Below, in pieces: positions 1-8,875 of a stretch of 38,359 nt of DNA. Position 1 is the stretch's first letter. Every line of letters starts with the position of its first letter. Both the position numbers and the translations under genes were made by a program. Origin of the DNA: Acidobacteriota bacterium (lineage in GTDB: Bacteria; Acidobacteriota; Terriglobia; Acidiferrales; UBA7541); contig JAJYLB010000034.1 in the NCBI GenBank assembly GCA_021788095.1, positions 1 through 38,359 on the forward strand, read 5' to 3'. The notes below the pieces were generated by a model, which did not search any database, was not told the DNA's origin, and saw only the letters and a program-made list of their open reading frames with translations.

Positions 1-65
1 CGCCGCAAGAGGGTTGGTCTACACTACATCGTGATTTCGGAGACGCCGGCTTGAAAACAAACAGC

Positions 66-95
66 TTGGCACATCACTAGGCGCGAAAATAATCA
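66..95 (+). promoter_or_regulatory. weak possible promoter before the PPTase gene
   Basis: TTGGCA (66-71) and TAATCA (90-95) are separated by 18 bases, a loose match to sigma-70 -35 and -10 boxes. The first 136 bases are more AT-rich than the genes that follow and hold no other feature I can support. This is a guess from two hexamers only. Confidence 0.25.
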
Positions 96-136
96 GAAAT
101 CGGACTCCCGTGACGAAGTTGGGCTAGACTACGGCG

Positions 137-877
137 ATGGCGGTTCGAGCGGGCTACGATGTCCGCCTGCGGGACGCGCTTGCCGAGCACGCCAGAGGCG
201 CTTGGAGAGCGCCGGGAGCTCGGGAAGTGGTGGTGGCGTGGGCCCGGCCGGAGGAGATTCCCGGCCCGGCCGCGGAGTCCGAACTCCTGGCCCTGCTATC
301 CGAGGACGAGCGTGCGCGCCTCGATCGCTTCCGATCCCCGGCAGACGGCCGCCTTTTCCTGCTGGCGCATGCCCTCTTGCGAACGACGCTCTCGGTTTGT
401 TCGGGCGTGGAACCTCGCGCATGGCAGTTTCGCGTTGGGAAATATGGTCGTCCCGAGATCGCCGCACCCAGTTCCCGCTTCCGGTTCAGCCTCTCTCACA
501 CGCGAGGACTGGCTGCCTGCGCCATCGTTCTGGATCGCGACATCGGTCTCGACGTGGAATACACGGCAAGGAGCGCTCCGGAGCACGTTCTGGATTTTTT
601 CTCCTTTCGGGAAGTCGAGGAGTTGCGAAGCACGCCGGAAGGGGCGCGCGCCAACCGGTTTTTCACGTATTGGACTTTAAAGGAAGCCTATCTCAAAGCT
701 AAGGGCGTGGGCATGTCCCTTCCGCTGCGCCGATTTTCGATGTACGAAGATGCGGCGGGCGTCTGGCGGATCGCTTGCCACGCGCCGCTCGAGGACGACC
801 CGCAACAATGGTGGTTTTGGTCCTCGCCCGTGGGCGACGATCATGTGGCGGCATTGGCGCTGCGCCTGGAGGGCTGA
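137..877 (+). CDS. Sfp-type 4'-phosphopantetheinyl transferase
   Basis: This enzyme moves the 4'-phosphopantetheine arm of coenzyme A onto the conserved serine of carrier proteins, turning apo-ACP into holo-ACP. The 246-residue protein has the two-lobed Sfp-family layout. SLSH with H121 sits at the substrate-binding edge of the first lobe. G-L-D-V-E follows with the metal-binding D139 and E141. W-T-L-K-E-A (W179 to A184) gives the third acidic residue, E183, and the conserved lysines K182 and K187. All the residues expected for activity are present. It is the first gene of the polyketide cluster and is probably the dedicated activator of the ACP in synthase 1 and the free ACP, because the PPTase-like region of synthase 2 is incomplete. 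The ATG start has no strong ribosome binding site in front of it. Family assignment is secure; the partner is inferred from position. Confidence 0.93.
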   Translation: MAVRAGYDVRLRDALAEHARGAWRAPGAREVVVAWARPEEIPGPAAESELLALLSEDERARLDRFRSPADGRLFLLAHALLRTTLSVCSGVEPRAWQFRVGKYGRPEIAAPSSRFRFSLSHTRGLAACAIVLDRDIGLDVEYTARSAPEHVLDFFSFREVEELRSTPEGARANRFFTYWTLKEAYLKAKGVGMSLPLRRFSMYEDAAGVWRIACHAPLEDDPQQWWFWSSPVGDDHVAALALRLEG

Positions 878-949
878 CTCGCGCCGACGAGAAACGAAAT
901 CCTCCAGTTCCATGGCGGATCCCCGTCTGGGGCTGCCGAAGGAGGGCAC

Positions 950-2173
950 TTGAGAAGCGTGGCCACTAAGGTCTACGTGGAGCCGAGCGGACGACGCATA
1001 GAGCCGTTCGGGGATACGCCAGGCCAAGTCCCTATTCAAAACAGGCTGCTGGCAGACTGGCAAGAGGAGATGATCGAAGACGCCGGGCTCGAAAGGATCG
1101 CGAACCCGACGCCGCCATGCCTGCTGGTGCCCGACACCCTCTTCACCAATGGGGTGGTCCTTCGGCGCTTCGTGGAGCAAGCCGGCGGAAGGAACGCCGT
1201 ACTGGTTTTGCGGGACTCCGTCTTTGCCCGGACCACGACGCCGGTGCAACCCCTCGTCGTACGCTGCGACGATGGTTTTCGTTTCGCGGCGGTGCGCTTT
1301 CTGTCAGGAGGAGATGAGCCGGCGACGGACGTTCCCTGCGATCCTGAAGAGAAAACGATCCCCATTCCGGCTCCCGCGGCGCTGACCGGTGGCAAAGCGA
1401 TCGAGCTCGCGCTGGCGCGCCACCCCGTGATCACCGTGCATCATTGGGTGCACATCCTTTGGGCCAACCAAGCCGCCGCCGGGATGTTGGCACGGCAGGC
1501 GTCGGCGGCTCGATTTGCTCTGCGCGTCGCCTGGTTGTCTGTTCGCGTTTTGTCGCTGAATCGCTGGCGGTGGTTAGGGAAAGCCAACAAAATTGGGCGG
1601 GGTTGCAACATTCACCCGACCGCGCTGATCGAGGGCAGTACGCTCGAAGACAACGTGACGGTCGGCGCATTTGCCCGCGTGCTGTTCAGCCGCGTAGGGC
1701 GCGGCGCGATGGTGATGGCCGGCGCGCAAGTAGAGGCGTCTGTGCTGGGCGAGAGCGCGACTGTCGGCCAAGATGCGACGATCCGGCTCTGCGTGCTCTA
1801 TCCTGGATCTCTCGCGGGACAATGGCTGATGCAGATGTGCGTGTTCGGGCGAGACGCCGTCACGTTCCCGGGAGGCTTCACGCTCGACTTCAATCTCGAC
1901 CGCGACGCGCGCGTTCGGCTCGACGGCATCTCCCAGAGTTCGGGCACGCGTTTCCTGGGCTCTGCCTTCGGCCATGGGTGTCGAGTCGGCGCCGGCACCT
2001 GGCTGGCGCAGGGTCGCATGATTCCTAACGGGGTGTTGATCGTGCGTTCACCCGATCTCATGATTTCTCGAATCCCTGCGGACCTTCCGGCGGGCGTGCC
2101 TCTCGCAAACCACAAAGGCACGTTGCGCCCCTTGCGCCTCTGGCACGGAATGCCTTCCAAGAAAGAGCCCTAG
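950..2173 (+). CDS. left-handed beta-helix (hexapeptide-repeat) protein of the polyketide cluster
   Basis: The protein has 407 residues. From about residue 215 to 345 it shows the imperfect [I/V/L]-G-x-x-x-x repeats of a left-handed parallel beta-helix, as in acyltransferases and GlmU-like nucleotidyltransferase tails (for example I-G-R-G-C-N-I-H-P at residue 215, then V-T-V-G-A-F-A and A-T-V-G-Q-D-A). The first 200 residues are not a family I recognise and show no clear nucleotide-binding loop. No catalytic residue can be named, so its role is open: an acyl or acetyl transfer step, or a scaffold for the synthase, are both possible. The TTG start is chosen because GGAGGG lies at the right distance just upstream (941-946). 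It follows the PPTase by 72 bases and precedes the promoter of the synthase operon, so it is probably co-transcribed with the PPTase. Confidence 0.7.
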   Translation: MRSVATKVYVEPSGRRIEPFGDTPGQVPIQNRLLADWQEEMIEDAGLERIANPTPPCLLVPDTLFTNGVVLRRFVEQAGGRNAVLVLRDSVFARTTTPVQPLVVRCDDGFRFAAVRFLSGGDEPATDVPCDPEEKTIPIPAPAALTGGKAIELALARHPVITVHHWVHILWANQAAAGMLARQASAARFALRVAWLSVRVLSLNRWRWLGKANKIGRGCNIHPTALIEGSTLEDNVTVGAFARVLFSRVGRGAMVMAGAQVEASVLGESATVGQDATIRLCVLYPGSLAGQWLMQMCVFGRDAVTFPGGFTLDFNLDRDARVRLDGISQSSGTRFLGSAFGHGCRVGAGTWLAQGRMIPNGVLIVRSPDLMISRIPADLPAGVPLANHKGTLRPLRLWHGMPSKKEP

Positions 2174-2189
2174 TCCAGCCCGAGAGTAC

Positions 2190-2219
2190 TTGACAAGTAG
2201 TAAGAAGCTGCTCTAATAG
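2190..2219 (+). promoter_or_regulatory. sigma-70-like promoter of the polyketide synthase operon
   Basis: A perfect TTGACA (2190-2195) is followed by TCTAAT (2212-2217, spacer 16) overlapping TAATAG (2214-2219, spacer 18). The site lies in the 105-base gap between the beta-helix gene and synthase 1, about 60 bases before the synthase start, and is locally AT-rich. It would drive the whole overlapping operon from synthase 1 to the glycosyltransferase. Confidence 0.6.
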
Positions 2220-2278
2220 CACGAACGTGCAGGGGAGGGCTGCCAAGGGCAACGGCAGGGGGTGCGGGACTTCAGCGC

Positions 2279-5200
2279 ATGGGGAATCCAGATATCCTAC
2301 TGGGGATCAGTCCATTAGCCCAGCCCGATGTGAAGCTTATTCGGGCGGTGTGCCGTGCCGGCGCTTCCGGCGTGCTGGATTTGGGCTGTCAGAAAACCTC
2401 CCCGGAAAACCTTAGTGCCGTCGCTCAAGAGATTGGCTGCCCCTTCGGAGTTCTGCTGTGCGAGGAGAATGGCCTGGATCCGGCCACGCTCCCCCCTCAG
2501 GTGGATCTGGTTGTACTGACTCCGGCTACGGATCTGAAGCCCTGGCGTTCTCGCCGGGTGCTCGTTCAAGTCACGAGTTCCTCTGAAGCTCGCGACGCGG
2601 TACGTGCCGGGGCCCAAGGCCTCATTGCCAAAGGCTGCGAAAGCGGCGGACGCGTCGGCGAAGAATCCGCGTTCGTCCTTCTACAGCGTCTGCGGCGAGA
2701 GTTTGACGTCCCCATCTGGGTCCAGGGGGGGATCGGCCTTCACACCGCTGCGGCGGCCATCGCGGGCGGGGCCGCTGGCGTGGTCCTGGATACCCAGTTG
2801 GCCTTGGCGCGCGAATCCAGCCTTCCCGAAGCGATGAAGAAAATGATCGGGAAATTGGATGGCAGCGAGACGACAATCGTTTCCGGACAACGCGGTCTCC
2901 GCAGAAGGAAATCCACCGGACCGCCAGACCCCTTCGAGCCAGCGCAAGATTTCCTTCCTATAGGTCAGGACGCCCCTTTCGCCCCATCGCTGGCCACCCG
3001 CTTTCCCACGGCCGAGGAGATCCTCCGGGCCATCAAGCAGTCGATTCGGGGGCACCTCACGCAAGCCCGATCGGCGAACCCGTTGGCGCCCGGCAGCCCT
3101 CTGGCTCTGGCGCACGGGATTCGGTATCCCATCGTCCAAGGTCCGATGACCCGCGTCAGTGATCGACCCGCCTTTGCCGAGGCCGTATCGCGGGCCGGAG
3201 GGCTGCCCTTTTTGGCGCTGAGCTTGCTGCGCGGAGAGCCTCTGCGCACTTTATTAGCCGAGACGGCTGCCCTTCTCGAAGGACGAGCCTGGGGCGTTGG
3301 CATCCTCGGCTTCGTGCCACCCGAGATTCGCGACGAGCAGTTGGCGGCCATTCTCGACGTCCGCCCGCCGGTGGCTCTCATCGCGGGCGGTCGGCCCTCC
3401 CAGGCCCGATCCGCGGAAGCCGCCGGAATCAGTACGTATTTGCACGTGCCCTCTCCGGTCCTCCTCGACCTGTTCCTGAAGGATGGCGCGAGGCATTTCG
3501 TATTCGAAGGGAGTGAGTGCGGGGGCCACATCGGTCCGCGAACCAGTTTCGCTCTTTGGGAAACGCAGATGGAGCGGCTCTTGGCTTTCGGCGAACCAGA
3601 ACAACTCAGCGTGCTGTTCGCCGGCGGCATTCACGACGCGAGGTCTGCGGCCATGGTGGCTGCCATGGCTGCGCCCCTGGCGGCCCGCGGCGCCCGAATC
3701 GGAGTCTTGGTAGGTAGCGCCTACCTCTTCACGCGGGAAGCGGTCGAATGCGGAGCGATTGGGAGGGCGTTTCAGCAGGCCGCCTTGGATTGCACCTCGA
3801 CGGCCCTGCTGGAGACCGGCCCGGGACACGCGATTCGCTGCGCCGAAACGGGCTACACGCGGGCATTCGCCGAGGAAAAACGCAGGCTCGAACAACAGGG
3901 TTCGAGTCCGCGGGCGACTTGGGAAGCTCTCGAGCAACTCAATCTCGGCCGGCTACGTCTCGCGGCCAAGGGGCTTCGTCGCGACCACGACGACCTGGTC
4001 GCGGTCGACGAGGAGACGCAGCGTCGTGAAGGCATGTTCATGATCGGGCAGATTTCCGCTCTGCGCAGCGAGATCGGCACGACGGCCGAACTGCACCGCG
4101 ATATCAGCGAGGGATCCTCCGAGTACCTGGCTTCCGCTCAGATTTCCGCGGCGCCACAGTACGATCCGCCTCCGATCGACGTGGCCATCGTGGGGATGGC
4201 GTGCCTGTTTCCCGGCGCGCCCGACCTCGAGACGTACTGGTCGAACATCGTTCGGGGCGTCAATTCCGTCACCGAAGTTCCGCGAGAGCGATGGAACCCC
4301 GATCTGTACTACGATCCCCATGGCCCGCCGGGCGAAAAGACGCCGTCGAAATGGGGCGCATTCCTCCCCGAAATCGCCTTCGATCCCCTCCGCTATGGGA
4401 TTCCGCCCCGCTCCCTGAGCGCGATCGATCCCGTTCAGTTGCTGAGTCTCGAGGTGGCCCGGCGCGCCCTGGAAGACGCGGGATATGGGGAGCGCGATTT
4501 TCCACGCGACCGCACGTCGGTGATCTTCGGCGCGGAAGCGAGCGGGGACCTTGCCGGCGCTTACGGCTTTCGGGCGCTTTTTCCCCAATACGCCGGTCCC
4601 TTGCCCCCGGCTCTCGGTCAACACCTGCCTTCCCTGACGGAGGATTCTTTTCCGGGCGTGCTTGCCAACGTGATTGCGGGCCGGATCGCCAATCGGCTGG
4701 ACCTCGGCGGAGCGAACTACACCGTCGACGCGGCTTGCGCATCCTCGCTGGCCGCGGTGGACGTGGCTTCGAAGGAGCTCGTCACGGGAGGAAGTGACAT
4801 GGTGCTGTGCGGAGGAGCGGATCTGCACAACTCCATCGCGGATTACCTGCTGTTTTCGAGCGCGCACGCGCTTTCCCCAAGCGGGCAATGCCGCACCTTC
4901 GACGCCGAGGCCGATGGCATCGTGCTGGGAGAGGGCGTGGGCGTCCTGGTGCTGAAACGCCTGCGAGACGCCGAGCGCGATGGCGACCGGATCTATGCCG
5001 TGATCAAGGGCGTTGGGTCATCGAGCGACGGGCGCTCGATGGGTTTGACGGCCCCTCGAAAGGACGGGCAAGTCCGCGCCTTGGCGCGGGCCTATCGAAA
5101 CGCGCGCCTATCCCCGGGCGAGATCGGGCTGATCGAGGCTCACGGCACGGGCACCGTGGTGGGCGACGCCACCGAGCTGGCGAGCCTGCACGAGACGTTC

Positions 5201-8200
5201 GGGCGGGCGGGCGCCCAACACCGCTCCTGCGTGCTGGGTTCGGTGAAATCGCAGATCGGCCATACGAAGTGCGCCGCGGGTTTGGCCGGACTCATCAAGG
5301 CCGCCCTGGCGCTCCATCACCGCGTCCTTCCGCCCACGGTGAATATCGGCCGACCCAACGCGTCGTACGAACCCGCTTCGAGTCCCTTCGTGTTCCTCGA
5401 TGCGGCAAGACCATGGCCCCGGGAGAAGCGAAACGCCGGTGTGAGTTCGTTCGGTTTTGGCGGGACGAATTTTCACGTCGTGTTGAGCGCTGCGCCAGGC
5501 CAGACCCCGCCCCCTTCGGGAATGCCGGAATGGCCGGAAGAGCTGTTTCTGTTTCGAGGAACGGATCGCGCGGCCGCGCTGCGCACCGTCGAGCAAGTGG
5601 AAGGACGGTTGGATTCCGGCGAACCGTTCCGCTTGCGGGACCTCGCCTTTAGCACGGCGGCGGCCGGCGAAGGCCCCGTGCAGCTCGCCATGGTCGCCGG
5701 GCGGGATGATCTGAAGGCAAAACTGTCCGCAGTCCGCCTAGGGGCTGGCAACACGGTCGGAACCTTTTTCGCGAGCGGCCCCGCCGGTCTCGTCGCCTTC
5801 CTGTTCCCGGGGCAGGGGAGTCAGCGGGTGGGCATGCTCGCGGATCTCTTCGTGGCTTTTCCCGGCCTCGGGAGCTTGTTCGTTCCGGGGTCTCGATGGC
5901 GGAACGCTATGTTTCCGCCGCCTGCGTTCGATCTGCGGGAAAGGGCGGAACAAAACGCGTCGCTTACCGATACGCGTGTGGCCCAGCCTGCCCTGGGGAT
6001 CGCCGGACTCGCGATCGCCGATCTGCTGGGCTCGTGCGGCGTTCGGCCGGACGTGGTCGGGGGCCACAGCTACGGGGAACTTGTAGCGTTATGCGTCTCC
6101 GGCAGCATCTCCCGGGACGATCTTCTGAAGCTCAGCGAGGCACGGGGCGAGTGTATCCTCCAAGCCGCGGGGAAGGATCCCGGCGCAATGGCCGCCGTGC
6201 GCGCCACCGCAGCCGAACTCGCCCGGGCGCTCGAGACGTTCACGGGCGTTGTGGTGGCCAACCAGAACGCTCCTGACCAATTCGTGATTTCCGGTCCTAC
6301 GAGCGACGTGCGCGCCGCCCTCGACCGCCTGCGCGAACTGGGCATATCCGCGCACCCGCTTCCCGTTGCCTGCGCCTTTCATTCACCTGTCGTGGCCCGG
6401 GCCGGCGATCTCTTCCTCGAGAACTTGCGGGCCACGGACATCGCCTCCCCCCGGTTGCCGGTCTGGTCGAATACCACAGCCTCGCCTTATCCCTCCGAGC
6501 CGGAGGCGATTCGCCGCCAACTCGCCGAGCACCTGGCCTTGCCGGTTCGATTCGCAGAAGAGGTCGAGGCGATGTACGCGGCGGGTGTTCGGGTCTTTGT
6601 GGAAGCCGGACCCGGGCGCGTGCTCGCTAGCCTGGTCAAGCGCATTCTGGGCGGCCGTCCGCACGCGGCGATCGCGTGCGATGACGAGGGGCAACGAGGT
6701 CTGCGCTCCTTCTTGCTGGCACTGGCGGAGTTGGCGACCAAGGGCCTCCCGGTCGATCCAAGCGCGCTCTTCCTCGATCGTGGCGCCAAACGGGTTGATC
6801 TCGTCGGGAAGGTTGGGGACAGCCGGCCTCGGGAAGATTGGCTCGTGAATGGCCATCGGGCCCGGCCGCGACAAGGTCTCTTGCCGGACTTCGCCCTCAA
6901 ACCGACCCTCGAGCCGTGCGGGTTTGGAGCAGGGGAAAGCCGCGACGCCTCCCTGGTAGAGTTTCTCCGCAACATGCGCGAACTTGCCGATCAACAGACC
7001 AGCGTCATGGTCCGCTACTTGGGCGGCATGCCGAACGAAGAAGCGAAGCCGCCATCGCGGCAGCAGCTTCCCGTCGTCGAGGTTCCCCAGGTCCGCGAAT
7101 TGCCTTCCTCGCCGCTTCGGAGCGTCGCCGAGGAGTTGCGAGCCATTATCAGCGACCGCACGGGATACCCGGTGGAAATGCTCGATCTCGACCTCGACAT
7201 GGAGGCCGACCTTTCCATCGACTCGATCAAGCGGGTGGAGATGTTCGGCCTTCTGAGCGAGCGGCTGGGACTTCGCGGCCGGGCGGACCTGGATCAGGAC
7301 AAGCTCACCGAGCAACTGGCGGGAATGAAGACGCTGCGCGACGTCACGGAATGGCTGGAACGGCTGCCCGGCCTGTCGCGGGAAGGCGGCGCCGCCGAAC
7401 CAGCCTCGCCGCCGATGCCGGCCGGGGAGCCGGCTCTGGAGATCGCATCGCCGGTCGCGCGCTTCGTCCTCTCCCTCGAGCGAACTCCCGCGCCGCAGGT
7501 GAATGGAAAGGCCGTGGCCGGATGCAGCTTCCAGCTGATTCCGGACGATCGCGGCGTTGCCGAGCGGCTCGCGGCAGCTCTCCAAGGCAGGGGAGCCGCG
7601 ACCCAGATCATCCCCGCGGGCGCGCCGATGGGAAAGAGCGACGGCGTCATTCATCTTGCTTCCCTTCGCGCGCATCCGGCCGCCGAGTCGGTGCACGCGC
7701 TGTTTCACAGCGCGCAGCAGGCACTCTCCGCGGGCACGGCCCGGCTGCTGGCGGCCACGGCGCTTGCCCCGACGCTCCAGAACGGGAATGGGGTTCTCGT
7801 TGGGGGCGAAGCCGGCTTCCTGAAGAGCCTGGCCAGGGAGCGGCCGGACATGCGCTTCCGCGTGGTGGACATCGATTGGCCCGAGGATTCCGACTTCGTG
7901 ACGAGCACTCTCCTCCAGGAATTCTTGAGCGACGACCCTCCCTTGGAAGTGGCTTACCGGGGCGGGATCAGGCACGTCGTTCGGGCCGCTCACCAACCTT
8001 TCCAAGACACGGCTCCCTCCGGGGGCCTTCAGCTCGGTCCCGATTCCGTGGTTCTTCTGACGGGCGGAGCACGAGGTATCACGGCCCGGATCACTATCGA
8101 ACTTTCCAAACGCTTCCGCTGCCGCCTGGAATTGGTGGGTCGCACGCCCCTGCCGCCCGCCGCGGACGACGACGAAATCGCCGCCGCTCGCGATCTGCCT

Positions 8201-8875
8201 TCCCTCCGTAGCTTGCTCGCCTCGCGGGACCCGTGCCGGAAGCCGGCCGAGATCGAGGCTGCCCTCCGCCGCATTGTCGCCGTGCGTGAGATTCGCGAGA
8301 CGCTCGAAGCGGTTCGAAGGGCCGGTGGCTCGGCCCGGTATCAGTCGCTCGACGTTCGCGATGCAGCGGCCTTCGGGGCGCTTATCGACGATCTCTATTC
8401 CCGGCACGGCAGGCTGGACGGGGTAGTCCATGGGGCGGGTGTGATCGAGGACAAGCTGCTGGGCCAGAAAACGCCCGATTCCTTTCGCCGGGTGTTCGAG
8501 ACCAAAGTGCATGCGGCGCTGACTCTGGCCGAAAAACTGCGCTCCGATGTCGGATTTACCGTTTTTTTCTCGAGCGTCTCGGGACTCTTCGGCAATCGCG
8601 GGCAAACCGACTACAGCGCCGCCAGCGAGGCTCTCGACAGGATTGCCGTGTTCTTGAAAAAACGGCTCGCGGGTCGCGTCGTTTCCATTGACTGGGGCCC
8701 CTGGGATGGCGTGGGAATGGTTTCGCCGGAGCTGAAGCGGGAATATCTGCGCCGCGGCATCGAATTGATTTCGCCGGAGGAAGGCGTCGACGCCCTTTTT
8801 TCCGAACTGGATCGAGGGGATCCGGCGGACCTGCGGGTAGTCTGGATGAAAGGCGGGGGAGAAGTTCTCCGATGA
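2279..8875 (+). CDS. iterative type I polyketide/lipid synthase 1: ER-like x2, KS, AT, ACP, KR
   Basis: A 2198-residue multidomain synthase. Residues about 1-245 and 278-600 are two flavin TIM-barrel domains of the nitronate monooxygenase/FabK/PfaD kind, so enoyl reduction is the likely job. The second keeps the family G-G-H-x-G with H417; the first has arginine at that place (R125) and looks degenerate. A KS follows at about 632-1065 with nucleophile C820 (DAACASS), H955 (EAHGTGT) and H995. The AT at about 1170-1480 has FPGQGSQ, S1264 in GHSYGE and H1368 in CAFH, fitting malonyl-CoA choice. One ACP at about 1610-1695 carries S1649 in DLSIDSIKRVE, the form seen in PUFA synthases. The KR at about 1700-2170 has a structural half, TGGARG for NADPH and catalytic Y2112. 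There is no DH here; it is in the next gene, whose ATG overlaps this stop codon (ATGA). Start context is weak. Confidence 0.93.
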   Translation: MGNPDILLGISPLAQPDVKLIRAVCRAGASGVLDLGCQKTSPENLSAVAQEIGCPFGVLLCEENGLDPATLPPQVDLVVLTPATDLKPWRSRRVLVQVTSSSEARDAVRAGAQGLIAKGCESGGRVGEESAFVLLQRLRREFDVPIWVQGGIGLHTAAAAIAGGAAGVVLDTQLALARESSLPEAMKKMIGKLDGSETTIVSGQRGLRRRKSTGPPDPFEPAQDFLPIGQDAPFAPSLATRFPTAEEILRAIKQSIRGHLTQARSANPLAPGSPLALAHGIRYPIVQGPMTRVSDRPAFAEAVSRAGGLPFLALSLLRGEPLRTLLAETAALLEGRAWGVGILGFVPPEIRDEQLAAILDVRPPVALIAGGRPSQARSAEAAGISTYLHVPSPVLLDLFLKDGARHFVFEGSECGGHIGPRTSFALWETQMERLLAFGEPEQLSVLFAGGIHDARSAAMVAAMAAPLAARGARIGVLVGSAYLFTREAVECGAIGRAFQQAALDCTSTALLETGPGHAIRCAETGYTRAFAEEKRRLEQQGSSPRATWEALEQLNLGRLRLAAKGLRRDHDDLVAVDEETQRREGMFMIGQISALRSEIGTTAELHRDISEGSSEYLASAQISAAPQYDPPPIDVAIVGMACLFPGAPDLETYWSNIVRGVNSVTEVPRERWNPDLYYDPHGPPGEKTPSKWGAFLPEIAFDPLRYGIPPRSLSAIDPVQLLSLEVARRALEDAGYGERDFPRDRTSVIFGAEASGDLAGAYGFRALFPQYAGPLPPALGQHLPSLTEDSFPGVLANVIAGRIANRLDLGGANYTVDAACASSLAAVDVASKELVTGGSDMVLCGGADLHNSIADYLLFSSAHALSPSGQCRTFDAEADGIVLGEGVGVLVLKRLRDAERDGDRIYAVIKGVGSSSDGRSMGLTAPRKDGQVRALARAYRNARLSPGEIGLIEAHGTGTVVGDATELASLHETFGRAGAQHRSCVLGSVKSQIGHTKCAAGLAGLIKAALALHHRVLPPTVNIGRPNASYEPASSPFVFLDAARPWPREKRNAGVSSFGFGGTNFHVVLSAAPGQTPPPSGMPEWPEELFLFRGTDRAAALRTVEQVEGRLDSGEPFRLRDLAFSTAAAGEGPVQLAMVAGRDDLKAKLSAVRLGAGNTVGTFFASGPAGLVAFLFPGQGSQRVGMLADLFVAFPGLGSLFVPGSRWRNAMFPPPAFDLRERAEQNASLTDTRVAQPALGIAGLAIADLLGSCGVRPDVVGGHSYGELVALCVSGSISRDDLLKLSEARGECILQAAGKDPGAMAAVRATAAELARALETFTGVVVANQNAPDQFVISGPTSDVRAALDRLRELGISAHPLPVACAFHSPVVARAGDLFLENLRATDIASPRLPVWSNTTASPYPSEPEAIRRQLAEHLALPVRFAEEVEAMYAAGVRVFVEAGPGRVLASLVKRILGGRPHAAIACDDEGQRGLRSFLLALAELATKGLPVDPSALFLDRGAKRVDLVGKVGDSRPREDWLVNGHRARPRQGLLPDFALKPTLEPCGFGAGESRDASLVEFLRNMRELADQQTSVMVRYLGGMPNEEAKPPSRQQLPVVEVPQVRELPSSPLRSVAEELRAIISDRTGYPVEMLDLDLDMEADLSIDSIKRVEMFGLLSERLGLRGRADLDQDKLTEQLAGMKTLRDVTEWLERLPGLSREGGAAEPASPPMPAGEPALEIASPVARFVLSLERTPAPQVNGKAVAGCSFQLIPDDRGVAERLAAALQGRGAATQIIPAGAPMGKSDGVIHLASLRAHPAAESVHALFHSAQQALSAGTARLLAATALAPTLQNGNGVLVGGEAGFLKSLARERPDMRFRVVDIDWPEDSDFVTSTLLQEFLSDDPPLEVAYRGGIRHVVRAAHQPFQDTAPSGGLQLGPDSVVLLTGGARGITARITIELSKRFRCRLELVGRTPLPPAADDDEIAAARDLPSLRSLLASRDPCRKPAEIEAALRRIVAVREIRETLEAVRRAGGSARYQSLDVRDAAAFGALIDDLYSRHGRLDGVVHGAGVIEDKLLGQKTPDSFRRVFETKVHAALTLAEKLRSDVGFTVFFSSVSGLFGNRGQTDYSAASEALDRIAVFLKKRLAGRVVSIDWGPWDGVGMVSPELKREYLRRGIELISPEEGVDALFSELDRGDPADLRVVWMKGGGEVLR

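Noticed and set aside
6383..8605. A 740-codon minus-strand frame inside synthase 1
   Set aside because: Lies wholly opposite the AT, ACP and KR domains and reads as low-complexity arginine/glycine-rich sequence.
8872..8875. Frameshift splitting one synthase into two
   Set aside because: The second protein starts with a complete KS preceded by its own ATG, and the ATGA overlap is the same coupling used through the operon.
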